In this document: positions 55,420 through 64,000 of the stretch, piece by piece
How positions within the stretch are numbered: the first letter of the stretch is position 1
Layout of the letters: each line of letters opens with the position of its first letter
NCBI RefSeq assembly: GCF_900182735.1
Contig: NZ_FXTU01000004.1
Span: 124,001-188,000, forward strand
From: Laceyella tengchongensis
GTDB lineage: Bacteria; Bacillota; Bacilli; Thermoactinomycetales; Thermoactinomycetaceae
DNA: 64,000 bases
Reading direction: 5' to 3'
Notes under the pieces: model-generated
Database searches by the model: none
What the model was told of the DNA's origin: nothing
Seen by the model: the letters and a program-made list of their open reading frames with translations, nothing else
Made by a program: the position numbers and the translations under genes

Positions 55420-57795
55420 TTGGCACGCATCAAAAAAGCGGCAGTCTTGGGCGCAGGCGTCATGGGGGCAGCCATTGCCGGCCATCTCGCTAATGTGGGC
55501 ATCCCCACCTTGCTCTTGGACATCGTGCCCCGCGAGTCAGTGGAGAGCAAGGATAAGAAAGAACGCAATCGGTTGGCGCAAGCAGGAAAAGAGCGCTTGT
55601 TCAAGGAGAAGCCAGCACCGCTCTACACCAAGGACGTGGCGGCACTCATTGAAATCGGCAACATGGAAGATGATTTCGACCGTTTGGCGGAAGTCGATTG
55701 GATCATTGAAGTGGTCGTGGAGAACCTCGCTATCAAACAGGGCTTGTACGAACGCCTCGAAAAAGTGTGGAAACCGGGAACCGTGGTTAGTTCTAACACT
55801 TCTGGCATTTCCATCAATAAAATGGTGGAAGGAAGAAGAGAAGCGTTTCGCCGCCACTTTTTGGGGACACACTTTTTCAATCCGCCCCGCTATATGAAGT
55901 TGTTGGAGATCATTCCCGGGAACGATACGGATCCTCAGATTGTTGAAGAGATGAAACATTTTGCCGAAGAGGTGCTGGGCAAAGGAGTTGTGCTTTGCAA
56001 AGATACACCAAACTTTATCGCTAACCGCATCGGTACCTACGGCTTACAGATCACCTTGCAAGCGATGGTCGATCTGGGCATGGGGCCGGATGAAGTGGAT
56101 GACGTAACCGGGCGAGCGATGGGCCGTCCTAAGAGCGCCACGTTCCGCACACTGGATTTGGTCGGCTTGGATACCTTTGTGCATGTGGCAGGCAATGTCC
56201 ATGAAAACGCGAGTGATGAAGAGGAAAAAGCGGCGTTTGAAGTTTCCCCCGTCTTGAAACAGATGGTGGAGAAAAAATGGCTGGGTGAAAAGACGGGCCA
56301 AGGCTTCTATAAGAAAGTGAAAACCGAGTCCGGAAAAGAGATTCACGCATTGGATCTGGCGACGATGGAGTATCGGCCGCGCAAGAAGTTGAAAACGCGC
56401 TCATTGGAGCAGGCCAAGAAGGCCAAAAGCTTGCCGGAGCAATTGCAAGCACTGGTGTACGCCGACGATGTGGCGGGCAAATTGGCTTGGACCATCACTA
56501 AGAAAGTGTTGCTGTATTCCGCCAAGCGCCTGGAAGAGATCGCCGGTGACATCGTCAGTGTGGACCAAGCGATGAAATGGGGCTTCAACTGGGATTTGGG
56601 TCCCTTTGAAACCTGGGATGCAATCGGATTGGTTAAATCAGTGGAACGGATGAAAGAAGAGGGAGAGACCATCCCGGCTTGGGTAGAGGCGTGGATTGCG
56701 GACGGAAACACCCGCTTCTACGAAGTGAAGGAAGGCAAGCGGCATTCCTTCCATATCGGTGGCAAGTGGGGTGAAGTGGAAGAAAACGAAAAAGTGATTT
56801 CCCTCGCCCGCTTGAAAGAGCAAGGCAAGCTCATCAAAGGCAATCGCGGTGCCAGCTTGATCGACATCGGAGACGACATCGCCTGCCTGGAATTGCATCC
56901 GCTGAAACAGGCCATCGGTGCAGACGTGATCTCCATGATCAACGCTGCCGTCAAAGAAGTAGCCGCCAATTACCGGGGGCTGGTCATCTCGGCAGAAGCC
57001 GCCAACTTCTGCGTCGGGGCCAACATCATGATGATGCTGATGGAGGCGCAAGATCAAAACTGGTTTGAACTCGACCTGATGGTGCGCCAATTCCAAAACG
57101 CGATGGGTTCCCTGCGAACCTTGGATCGTCCGGTTGTGGCTGCTCCGTACGGTTTGACGCTGGGTGGCGGTGTGGAAATGTGTCTGCCTTGCGACCGCAT
57201 TCAAGCGGCGGGAGAAACGTATATGGGATTGGTGGAAGTCGGCGTGGGTCTCATTCCGGGTGGCGGCGGCAACAAAGAGATGTTGTTGCGCTGGACGGAA
57301 GGGGTTGACCCGAAGGATCGCATCTCGTTGCAACCGCTGGTCAATCACATTTTTATGGCTATCGGTCAGGCCAAAGTGTCGACAAGCGCCTTGGAAGCGC
57401 GGAAGTATAAGTTCCTTCGCGCTTATGACGGCATTACCGCCAATCGCGATCATCTCGTCCACGATGCGAAACAAGTCGCCTTGGGTCTTTATAAATCCGG
57501 TTACCAAGCTCCGAAGCCGCGCATGATTCCCGTAGTCGGCGAAACGGGGTACAACGTCTTGAAATTGGGTGCTTACGGCCTGTTGAAATCCGGTCACATC
57601 TCCGAACATGACTATAAAATCGCAGATAAGCTCGCGTTTGTCTTATCTGGCGGCAATGTGCCAGAAGGAACCTTGGTGAGCGAGCAATATCTGCTTGACA
57701 TTGAGCGGGAGGCATTCCTCAGCTTGATCGGGGAGCCGAAAACACAGGCGCGGATGCAATACATGTTGAAAAAAGGCAAACCGTTGCGCAACTAG
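55420..57795 (+). CDS. fadN: 3-Hydroxyacyl-CoA dehydrogenase / enoyl-CoA hydratase
   Basis: This 791-residue two-function protein carries out the middle steps of beta-oxidation. The N-terminal NAD-binding dehydrogenase has KKAAVLGAGVMGAAIAGHLA, SNTSGISI and GTHFFNPPRYMKLLEIIPG with the catalytic His. A second dehydrogenase-like C-domain follows (about 180-440). A C-terminal crotonase domain contains ISAEAANFCVGANIM and LTLGGGVEMCLPCDR. TTG 55420 has GAGAGGAGG upstream. It heads fadN-fadA-fadE, the same order as in B. subtilis. Confidence 0.96.
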   Translation: MARIKKAAVLGAGVMGAAIAGHLANVGIPTLLLDIVPRESVESKDKKERNRLAQAGKERLFKEKPAPLYTKDVAALIEIGNMEDDFDRLAEVDWIIEVVVENLAIKQGLYERLEKVWKPGTVVSSNTSGISINKMVEGRREAFRRHFLGTHFFNPPRYMKLLEIIPGNDTDPQIVEEMKHFAEEVLGKGVVLCKDTPNFIANRIGTYGLQITLQAMVDLGMGPDEVDDVTGRAMGRPKSATFRTLDLVGLDTFVHVAGNVHENASDEEEKAAFEVSPVLKQMVEKKWLGEKTGQGFYKKVKTESGKEIHALDLATMEYRPRKKLKTRSLEQAKKAKSLPEQLQALVYADDVAGKLAWTITKKVLLYSAKRLEEIAGDIVSVDQAMKWGFNWDLGPFETWDAIGLVKSVERMKEEGETIPAWVEAWIADGNTRFYEVKEGKRHSFHIGGKWGEVEENEKVISLARLKEQGKLIKGNRGASLIDIGDDIACLELHPLKQAIGADVISMINAAVKEVAANYRGLVISAEAANFCVGANIMMMLMEAQDQNWFELDLMVRQFQNAMGSLRTLDRPVVAAPYGLTLGGGVEMCLPCDRIQAAGETYMGLVEVGVGLIPGGGGNKEMLLRWTEGVDPKDRISLQPLVNHIFMAIGQAKVSTSALEARKYKFLRAYDGITANRDHLVHDAKQVALGLYKSGYQAPKPRMIPVVGETGYNVLKLGAYGLLKSGHISEHDYKIADKLAFVLSGGNVPEGTLVSEQYLLDIEREAFLSLIGEPKTQARMQYMLKKGKPLRN

Positions 57796-57815
57796 AGGGA
57801 GAAGGAGGAAAGATT

Positions 57816-58997
57816 ATGCGTGAAGCTGTGATTGTCGCCGGGGCGAGAACGGCGGTCGGCAAAGCGGGGAAAGGTTCGTTGAAACATACCCGCCCAGATG
57901 ACTTGGCCGCAGAGGTGGTAAAAGATTTGTTGCGCCGCGTCCCGCAGGTGGACCCGAAAGAGATTGAAGATGTGGTGTTGGGATGTGCTTTCCCTGAAGG
58001 GGAGCAAGGCATGAACATGGCTCGGCTCGTCGCTTTGCGCGCCGGATTGCCAAACGATGTGCCGGGGATGACTGTGAACCGGTTCTGCTCTTCCGGTTTG
58101 CAGACGATTGCAATCGCCGCGGAGAAAATCATGACCGGTTTCGCCGATATCATCATCGCCGGCGGTGTGGAAAGCATGAGCATGGTGCCGATGGGCGGCT
58201 ACAAGCCAGCTCCCAACCCTTATTTGATGGAGCACTTGCCAGAGGCGTACATGTCCATGGGGCACACGGCCGAGGAAGTGGCGAAGCGGTTTAATGTAAC
58301 CCGTGAAGACCAAGACCGGTTCGCGCTCGCCAGCCATCAAAAAGCGTATGCAGCCATCCAATCGGGCAAATTCAAAGACGAAATCGTACCGATCACGGTG
58401 AAAGAGCATTCTTTCGATGCCAAAGGCAAGTTGCAGTTCACGGAGCGGGTGTTTGACACCGACGAAGGGGTTCGTCCGGACTCCAACTTGGAAACGCTCA
58501 GCAAGTTGCGCCCCGTTTTCCATGTGAATGGCACGGTGACGGCGGGGAATGCATCGCAAACCAGTGACGGCGCGGCGGCGGTGATCATCATGTCCCGCGA
58601 GAAAGCAGAAGCGTTGGGTGTGAAACCGCTAGCCATTTTCCGCGGGTTCGCTTTGGGTGGAGTGGCTCCGGAGATTATGGGAATCGGACCGGTGGCAGCT
58701 GTACCGAAGTTGCTCGACAAAGTGGGAGTCTCCTTGGATGAGATCGACCTGGTTGAACTGAATGAAGCTTTTGCATCGCAAGCGGTAGCGGTGATTCGGG
58801 AGCTGGGCATCAATCCTGAAATCGTCAATGTCAATGGTGGTGCCATTGCGTTGGGCCATCCGCTGGGATGTACTGGAGCGAAGCTGACTGTTTCTATCAT
58901 AAACGAGCTTGAACGGAGAAATGGAAGATACGGAATCGTCACCATGTGTATCGGCGGCGGCATGGGCGCGGCCGGTTTGATCGAACGGGTTTCGTAA
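57816..58997 (+). CDS. fadA: Acetyl-CoA C-acyltransferase (3-ketoacyl-CoA thiolase)
   Basis: This 393-residue thiolase splits 3-ketoacyl-CoA into acetyl-CoA and a shortened acyl-CoA. The acyl-accepting Cys is in VNRFCSSGLQTIA (about 90), the catalytic His in NGGAIALGHPLGCTGAK, and the second Cys in MCIGGGMGAA. The substrate loop GGVESMSMVPMGG is present. It begins 20 bp after fadN with GGAGAAGGAGGAA upstream of the ATG. Confidence 0.96.
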   Translation: MREAVIVAGARTAVGKAGKGSLKHTRPDDLAAEVVKDLLRRVPQVDPKEIEDVVLGCAFPEGEQGMNMARLVALRAGLPNDVPGMTVNRFCSSGLQTIAIAAEKIMTGFADIIIAGGVESMSMVPMGGYKPAPNPYLMEHLPEAYMSMGHTAEEVAKRFNVTREDQDRFALASHQKAYAAIQSGKFKDEIVPITVKEHSFDAKGKLQFTERVFDTDEGVRPDSNLETLSKLRPVFHVNGTVTAGNASQTSDGAAAVIIMSREKAEALGVKPLAIFRGFALGGVAPEIMGIGPVAAVPKLLDKVGVSLDEIDLVELNEAFASQAVAVIRELGINPEIVNVNGGAIALGHPLGCTGAKLTVSIINELERRNGRYGIVTMCIGGGMGAAGLIERVS

Positions 58998-59084
58998 CAG
59001 AGGCAACCATGCCGGCGCGATAGCACGGCGCCGGCAAACGCCAGCATATCTTATATTCACTTCGACTATGGGAGGATGACAAAA

Positions 59085-60857
59085 GTGGCGGATAAAAAAG
59101 TAAAAGGCGGAGCTTTCCTGCTGGAACAGGCGGACTTGCAAGATGTGTTTACTCCAGAAGAGTTTAACGAAGAGCAAAAGATGATTGCCAAAACAACAGA
59201 AGACTTCGTTAAAGATAAAGTGTGGCCGGTGCTGCACGAAATCGAAGAACACAAATTTGAGCACACGGTGCGCCTCTTGGGTGAAGCAGGCGAATTGGGT
59301 CTGCTTGGCGCCGATGTGCCAGAGAAATACGACGGACTCGGCTTGGATAAAATCAGCTCCAGCCTCATCACCGAAAAAATCTCCCTGGGTCGCGCATTCG
59401 GCTTGTCCCACGGTGCCCATGTCGGAATCGGTACGTTGCCGATTGTGTTCTTCGGTAATGAAGAACAAAAGAAAAAATACCTACCCGGCCTGGCTACGGG
59501 ACAAAAGTTCGCCGCTTACGCACTGACCGAGCCGAGCTCCGGTTCCGACGCGCTGGGAGCTAAAACCACCGCAGTTCTGAGCCCAGATGGCAAGCATTAC
59601 ATCTTAAACGGTGAAAAGCAATGGATCACCAACTCCGGCTTTGCTGATGTATTTGTCGTGTACGCCAAAGTAGATGGCGACAAGTTTACCGCTTTTATCG
59701 TTGAGCGTGATTTCCCGGGTGTATCCGTCGGTCCGGAAGAGAAGAAAATGGGGATCAAAGGTTCCTCCACCCGTACACTGATCCTGCAAGATGCGCAGGT
59801 GCCGGTGGAAAACCTGCTCGGTGAAGTAGGCAAAGGGCACAAAATCGCCTTCAACATCCTGAACATCGGCCGTTACAAACTGGCTGTCGGCACCTTGGGT
59901 TCGGCTAAGCGGGCATTGGAGATCTCCGCCAAATACGCCAAAGAGCGCAAACAGTTTAACATTCCAATTGCCAAATTCGGCTTGATCCGAGAGAAGTTGG
60001 CGACGATGGCTACCAAAATTTACGCGTTGGAAAGCTTGGCCTACCGGGTGGGCGGCATGTTTGACGCCGGACTGGAAGGTGTAGAAGACGCTGAAGGTGC
60101 AGCTGTCGCTGAAGCGATTGGAGAATTGGCTATTGAGTGTTCAATCGCCAAAGTGTTCGGCTCGGAAGTGCTGGACTATGTGGTGGATGAAGGGGTACAG
60201 ATCCACGGCGGTTACGGCTTCATGAATGAGTATGAGATCGAAAACATGTACCGTGACGCGCGGATTAACCGCATCTTCGAAGGCACCAACGAAATCAACC
60301 GCTTGCTCATTCCGGCGACCCTGATGAGAAAAGCGATGAAAGGCGAGCTGGCGCTCCTGCAAGCGGGAATGGAACTTCAAGAAGAGCTGCTGTCCATGAT
60401 GCCATACATTCCAGAAGAAGACGCTCCTGCTTTGGAAGCGGAAGAGCATCTGGTGGAAAATGCCAAAAAGGTGTTCCTGATGGTCGCAGGCCTGGCCGTG
60501 CAAAAATACGAGGCCGAATTGAACAAAGAACAAGAGATTCTGCGTGACATCGCAGACATCGCAATTGAGACGTTTGCTATGGAAAGCGCGCTGTTGCGCA
60601 CCAAAAAAGCCATCTCCAAAAACGGGGAAGACAAAGAGCAAGCCAAAATCGATTTGACTCGTGCGTTTATCTACGAATCGTTCCAGCGGGTGGAATCGTT
60701 CGCTCGCCACACCCTGGCAGCGTTGGAAGAGGGAGATGTGTTGCGTACGCAACTGTCTGTCCTGAAGAGACTCACACGCCTCGAACCGCTGAACGAAGTG
60801 GCTTTGAAGCGGACCATTGCTGCGCGCATCTTGGATGCGGAAAAATACGTTGTATAA
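59085..60857 (+). CDS. fadE: Acyl-CoA dehydrogenase
   Basis: This flavoprotein of 590 residues performs the first oxidation of acyl-CoA. The dehydrogenase core (about 30-420) has YALTEPSSGSDA, GEKQWITNSGFADVF, FTAFIVERDFPGV and RINRIFEGTNEINRL, followed by a C-terminal helical extension typical of the larger FadE class. GTG 59085 is placed 9 bases after GGAGG; an ATG at 59076 touches the ribosome site. It is the last gene of the operon, with a bidirectional terminator behind it. Confidence 0.95.
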   Translation: MADKKVKGGAFLLEQADLQDVFTPEEFNEEQKMIAKTTEDFVKDKVWPVLHEIEEHKFEHTVRLLGEAGELGLLGADVPEKYDGLGLDKISSSLITEKISLGRAFGLSHGAHVGIGTLPIVFFGNEEQKKKYLPGLATGQKFAAYALTEPSSGSDALGAKTTAVLSPDGKHYILNGEKQWITNSGFADVFVVYAKVDGDKFTAFIVERDFPGVSVGPEEKKMGIKGSSTRTLILQDAQVPVENLLGEVGKGHKIAFNILNIGRYKLAVGTLGSAKRALEISAKYAKERKQFNIPIAKFGLIREKLATMATKIYALESLAYRVGGMFDAGLEGVEDAEGAAVAEAIGELAIECSIAKVFGSEVLDYVVDEGVQIHGGYGFMNEYEIENMYRDARINRIFEGTNEINRLLIPATLMRKAMKGELALLQAGMELQEELLSMMPYIPEEDAPALEAEEHLVENAKKVFLMVAGLAVQKYEAELNKEQEILRDIADIAIETFAMESALLRTKKAISKNGEDKEQAKIDLTRAFIYESFQRVESFARHTLAALEEGDVLRTQLSVLKRLTRLEPLNEVALKRTIAARILDAEKYVV

Positions 60858-60867
60858 TTGAGCGAGG

Positions 60868-60914
60868 AAAAAAGAGCAACCCCTCGGCCCAAAGCTGGGG
60901 GGTTGCTCTTTTAT
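60868..60914. terminator. Bidirectional terminator between fadE and the DUF2512 gene
   Basis: AAAAGAGCAACCCC pairs with GGGGTTGCTCTTTT, giving a T-run in both directions; the two convergent genes end on either side. Confidence 0.85.
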
Positions 60915-61300
60915 GGAAAAATCTCTTCCTTTCCGCTCAGACGATGAATCCAGCGGTGAAAAAACCATTCGATCGCGCTGTAGATGATGGAAACCGTCAG
61001 CGAAAGCTGAAAAAGCGGGATGTTTTGAAGCTTATACAATTGCAGTCCGATGTCGCTATCGAATGTGTAGGTGCCGATCAACCAAACTAAAGTGAAGCTC
61101 ACGAACAAATCGGAGAGGGTTGAAAACAGATTGCCGATCCGCGGCAGGAGATAGACATCCATCGCATAGCCCGATAAAGTCAAGGCGATGCTGGTGAGTA
61201 AAATCCACGCGGTCGGGACGTGATAGGCAAAGCCTAATATGAGGTAGAGAATGAGACTGGTATAAATGAATTTCACTAATAACTGAAACGGATGGCTCAT
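60911..61300 (-). CDS. DUF2512 family membrane protein (YndM-like)
   Basis: This protein of 129 residues has four hydrophobic segments (LLVKFIYTSLILYLIL, AWILLTSIALTLSGYAMDVYLLP, LSDLFVSFTLVWLIGTYTF, LTVSIIYSAIEWFFHRWI). The DUF2512 signature GYAMDVYLLPRIGN is present. The family is common in spore-forming Bacillales and has no known function. ATG 61300 was chosen because AAGGGGCG lies about 8 bases upstream; an upstream ATG would add a charged 13-residue leader. Confidence 0.85.
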   Translation of the reverse strand: MSHPFQLLVKFIYTSLILYLILGFAYHVPTAWILLTSIALTLSGYAMDVYLLPRIGNLFSTLSDLFVSFTLVWLIGTYTFDSDIGLQLYKLQNIPLFQLSLTVSIIYSAIEWFFHRWIHRLSGKEEIFP

Positions 61301-61399
61301 CAACCTTCGCCCCTTGCGTTTGTCATCTTCTTCTAGCATGCCACGGATGAAATGGCCTTATACCCGTTCACCAGACAGAATCAATCACCTGACTCCTCG

Positions 61400-62140
61400 T
61401 CAGCGCGCCAACCGGTGCAACAGCAGAATCCGCTTATACGCTTTGGCACTTAAGTTTTTAAACACCAAACCGCCAGGCTTGATATTGATTTCATAAATCC
61501 ACATGTGGCCATTGCCATCGATACCTATGTCCAGCCCGTATTCTGGCCATTTGGGATAGCGGGCGCTCATGACCGCAACAGCCCTGCGGGATAGCGCGAT
61601 CATATTGTCGATGGTGGCCAGCGCGGCGTGGTGTGTGTATCCCATGCCTTTGGTCAGGAGGGGATAGACATGAACAGATTTCCCGCCGCTGTAGGCATTG
61701 GTGGCGATCCGGCGATGGGGTGCGACGCGTCCGACGATACCCGCTACCACCCACTTGCCGTGCACACGGGACAAGTGCACGCGGATGTCTACCATTTGCC
61801 CAGTCAATGTCTGGCTGCGGATTCCACGCTGAATCAAATATCGACGGCGCATTTTATGTTTGAGCAAAAAGGTATATAGGGTGTGGAGGGATTGGAAGAC
61901 ACGGGGGCGGTGCTCTTCGCGTGAACGCAAGGCGAAATGGGAGGGGTCGAGGCGGTCGACACGAAATAACCCTTTGCCTTGGCAGGAATTATCCGGTTTC
62001 AAATAAACAAAAGCGTACCGTTTTAGCATGTCATCGAGGTTGGACAAAGTGAGGGGGAGCGTCTTGGGTAGGTGGGGAGCCAAGAGAGGGTCTTGTTGAA
62101 GCAATCGTTTGTTATGCTGCTTGCTTATGATATTGTCCAT
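61400..62140 (-). CDS. Short YheC/YheD-like ATP-grasp protein (spore coat associated)
   Basis: This 246-residue protein contains the ATP-grasp core of YheC/YheD: VYLKPDNSCQGKGLFRV, YLIQRGI, DIRVHLSRVHGKWVVAGIVGRVA, GGKSVHVYPL, EYGLDIGIDGNGHMWIYEINIKPGG. The usual N-terminal domain is missing, as relatives are roughly 350-450 residues, so it is a single-domain version. YheC/D proteins are associated with the endospore coat. GGGGAGGAA lies 12 bases before the ATG. It stands alone between the DUF2512 and DUF2935 genes on the same strand. Confidence 0.82.
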   Translation of the reverse strand: MDNIISKQHNKRLLQQDPLLAPHLPKTLPLTLSNLDDMLKRYAFVYLKPDNSCQGKGLFRVDRLDPSHFALRSREEHRPRVFQSLHTLYTFLLKHKMRRRYLIQRGIRSQTLTGQMVDIRVHLSRVHGKWVVAGIVGRVAPHRRIATNAYSGGKSVHVYPLLTKGMGYTHHAALATIDNMIALSRRAVAVMSARYPKWPEYGLDIGIDGNGHMWIYEINIKPGGLVFKNLSAKAYKRILLLHRLAR

Positions 62141-62233
62141 GGCGGTTATGTTCCTCCCCTAAGAGAATGTTGGTATTGCTATATCCTATGAAGGGAGGAA
62201 CATGAAGTGTGGTGGAATGACTAGGGGGCCCGC

Positions 62234-63001
62234 CTAATTTTCTATTGGGCGGCAACGGGGTTTTTTAATTTCCGAAACTTGTGCCAGCTTATGCAGATAA
62301 TAGCATTCTTCTCTGTACATGTGATCGGCCATCAGCGGGGCAAGGGTGCCTAACAACTTGTTGCTGAGGCGAAGCTCTTCTACCTCTCGCAAAAATGCTT
62401 GAAACACGCGGATCTCCAAATCCACCTCTTTGTTGAAACGGGACAAGGCGGGAAAATGAGACAACTGTGTTCGCAAATACCCGGTTAACTCGATGGCCTT
62501 TATGTAAAATTCCTCAAATTTTTTAATGAAATAGCGTTGTTTGCGTTTGAATTCTTTTTCCGTACCATCCGTATTGATTTGAATCCCTTCCGCGTGTCCG
62601 GCCGCGTCGGGCAACCAAAGCAGGTGGTGGTGCAAAGGATGCTCAAGGGGCGGAACTTGATTGTTGATCAGGCAGCCCAAAATGCGTAGATACTCATCGA
62701 TTTCGTTCACCATATGATTAATGAAGGTTGGCGGCAAATGAAAGGTGATGGATTCGGTTAACAAGCGGCGCAAAAGATGGAGTTTCAGCTCTCGCAACGA
62801 TTGAGCAGCTTCCTGTGACGCGTTTAGATCAAAGGGGGTGTGGTCAGCCAAATGGGTAAACCGTTGCAACAGCGCCTGCGCTTGGGCGATTTCTTTCTCC
62901 TCGGAGGGGCCGAGTGCATCAAGAATGAATTGGCAATGATCCCGCAACACAGCCAGCCAAAACCGCTGCTCAAAATGTGTGGCCTGTTTGATATCGGACA
63001 T
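62234..63001 (-). CDS. DUF2935 family protein
   Basis: This protein of 255 residues is helical and made of two similar halves, each with FWLxVLRDHCQFI-like or EEFYIKAIEL-type helices and several His and Glu residues (HMVNEIDEYLRIL, ADHMYREECYYLHKL). This is the DUF2935 pattern of a ferritin- or hemerythrin-like metal-binding fold. Function is unknown. ATG 63001 follows AGGAGG by 7 bases. Confidence 0.85.
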   Translation of the reverse strand: MSDIKQATHFEQRFWLAVLRDHCQFILDALGPSEEKEIAQAQALLQRFTHLADHTPFDLNASQEAAQSLRELKLHLLRRLLTESITFHLPPTFINHMVNEIDEYLRILGCLINNQVPPLEHPLHHHLLWLPDAAGHAEGIQINTDGTEKEFKRKQRYFIKKFEEFYIKAIELTGYLRTQLSHFPALSRFNKEVDLEIRVFQAFLREVEELRLSNKLLGTLAPLMADHMYREECYYLHKLAQVSEIKKPRCRPIEN

Positions 63002-63455
63002 GTTTGTTCCTCCTTGCATGCGATTTCCGTACCATGTTATGCGGAGAAAATGGACAATAGTCGCAGGAATAAAGCGAATGTTTATGCAATTTGATGCATG
63101 ATTATAAAAATTTTAAAGGTGGATGATAATATTATTTTACGGAGAGAGTGAATGGGGTTGATGGAATACCAGATAGAATAAAATGGAATAGGAGGAAAAG
63201 TGGAAAGTGGAAGCGACAGCCTTGATGGGGAGCCAGCTTTTTTTATTGATAGGTGCTTAAGCTGGAGCGGTCACGGGTTAAAGGAACTCTTACTTTCATT
63301 TGGGATTTTATTATTGTATAGTATTAGGTGATAAGGTCTTTTTATTATATAGTTTGAAATAAAAATAAACAAGGCTCGTTTTGCCCGTCGTTTCATGGTA
63401 GGGTGGGTAGTGGGCTACACTATCAAGGAACGATCAAGCTATAGGAGGTTATGAA
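63002..63455. other. Intergenic region before the P5C dehydrogenase gene
   Basis: AT-rich stretches near 63110 and 63310-63370 with several TATAAT-like words, so promoters for both flanking genes are likely but not assignable. A T-run at 63238 follows only a weak inverted repeat. No gene is supported. Confidence 0.35.
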
Positions 63456-64000
63456 ATGATCGAGTACCGCAACGAACCGTTTACGGATTTTTCCCAAGAA
63501 GCTAATCGTCGCGCTTTTGAAACCGCTTTAAACAAAGTGAAGTCTGAGCTGGGCAAAGAATATGACATCATCATCGGCGGCGAGCACATCAAAACCGATC
63601 GCAAAGTAAAATCGATCAACCCATCCAATGTGGATGAAGTGATCGGGATTGTGTCCGAAGCCAATACCGAATTGGCTGAAAAAGCGATGCAAACGGCTCT
63701 CACCGCTTTCGAAAGCTGGAAAAAAGTGAGCCCGGAAGCACGCGCGCGTGTGCTGTTTAAAGCTGCTGCCATCCTGCGCCGCAAAAAGCATGAATTCTCG
63801 GCTTGGATGGTATTGGAAGCGGGCAAAAGCTGGCCAGAAGCAGATGCGGATACAGCGGAAGCGATTGATTTCATGGAGTTCTACGGCCGTGAAATGATTC
63901 GCTTGAGCGAACGTCAACCGCTGACCCCATTGCCGGGCGAAGACAACAACCTTTACTACATCCCGCTTGGCGTGGGTGCGATCATTCCGCCATGGAACTT
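63456..64000 (+). CDS. 1-Pyrroline-5-carboxylate / L-glutamate gamma-semialdehyde dehydrogenase (3' end outside window)
   Basis: The first 181 codons are present and open to the window edge. The sequence matches the N-terminus of RocA/PutC-type aldehyde dehydrogenases: TDFSQEANRRAFETALNKVKSELGKEYDIIIGGE, INPSNVDEVIGIVSEAN, WKKVSPEARARVLFKAA, EAGKSWPEADADTAEAIDFMEFYGREM and YYIPLGVGAIIPPWN. The enzyme oxidises glutamate semialdehyde to glutamate in proline and arginine breakdown. AGGAGG lies 7 bases before ATG 63456. The catalytic Cys region lies beyond the window. Confidence 0.9.
   Translation, partial: MIEYRNEPFTDFSQEANRRAFETALNKVKSELGKEYDIIIGGEHIKTDRKVKSINPSNVDEVIGIVSEANTELAEKAMQTALTAFESWKKVSPEARARVLFKAAAILRRKKHEFSAWMVLEAGKSWPEADADTAEAIDFMEFYGREMIRLSERQPLTPLPGEDNNLYYIPLGVGAIIPPWN

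Noticed and set aside
56638..57609. 323-codon minus-strand frame inside fadN
   Set aside because: Shadow of a well-conserved gene, with His/Gln/Phe-rich composition typical of antisense frames.
1..64000. tRNA, rRNA, CRISPR array, prophage, transposase and T-box leaders
   Set aside because: Looked for and not found; no GGTTCGAATCC-type tRNA arm with a matching cloverleaf, no repeat-spacer array, and no T-box TGGNACCGCG sequence.

Overview
The window looks like chromosomal DNA of a moderately GC-rich, endospore-forming Bacillota. The evidence is strong AGGAGG-type ribosome sites with many GTG and TTG starts, sigma-A promoters, SAM-I and guanidine-I riboswitches, and BirA, FadR and FapR-type operators. 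It also carries spore-linked genes (Spo0M, a short YheC/YheD-like protein, a Pro/Met-rich coat-like protein) and the small Bacillales families YwbE and YfhH. A member of the Thermoactinomycetaceae is my best guess, from general gene content only. No rRNA, tRNA, CRISPR array, prophage or transposase gene was seen.

Layout. 1-13.5 kb: a LacI-type regulator (cut by the window edge) and a GH15 glucoamylase-like enzyme, an ABC-F ATPase, ywbE, an EEP-family phosphohydrolase, a guanidinium exporter behind its riboswitch, a signal-peptidase-like pseudoenzyme, helD and a large unknown membrane protein. 13.6-18.2 kb: a secreted SGNH hydrolase, two paralogous Sel1-repeat proteins flanking a type II thioesterase, and a DinB protein. 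18.4-22 kb: fruR-fruK-fruA on the minus strand. 22.4-24.7 kb: a Cys/Asp-tailed membrane protein, a DUF2085 protein and an HTH-TPR regulator. 24.7-30.3 kb: metH-yitJ under a SAM riboswitch. 30.3-36.5 kb: small and sporulation-linked genes, ispH, yfhH, an L,D-transpeptidase and speD behind a structured leader. 36.6-41.6 kb: ptsH-ptsI and a PTS IIB gene with a sigma-54 promoter next to a LevR-like activator. 41.8-47.2 kb: an M32 carboxypeptidase, a lytic transglycosylase, a BioC paralogue, spo0M and a chimeric response regulator/kinase. 47.4-53.2 kb: bioA-D-B-F-H-C under a BirA operator. 53.4-60.9 kb: fabH, then fadN-fadA-fadE under a FadR operator. 60.9-64 kb: a DUF2512 protein, an ATP-grasp coat-like protein, a DUF2935 protein and the start of a P5C dehydrogenase gene.

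The main themes are one-carbon and methionine metabolism (metH, yitJ, SAM riboswitch, speD using SAM), acyl chemistry (BioC/BioH, FabH, fad operon, a type II thioesterase) and sugar phosphotransfer (fru, ptsHI, orphan IIB). The most unusual items are a 131-bp palindromic MITE-like element lodged between the guanidine riboswitch and its exporter gene, an in-frame receiver/kinase fusion, a signal peptidase homologue without its catalytic Ser and Lys, the Sel1/DUF4145 pair, an orphan sigma-54 PTS module, and a possible RNA switch ahead of speD.
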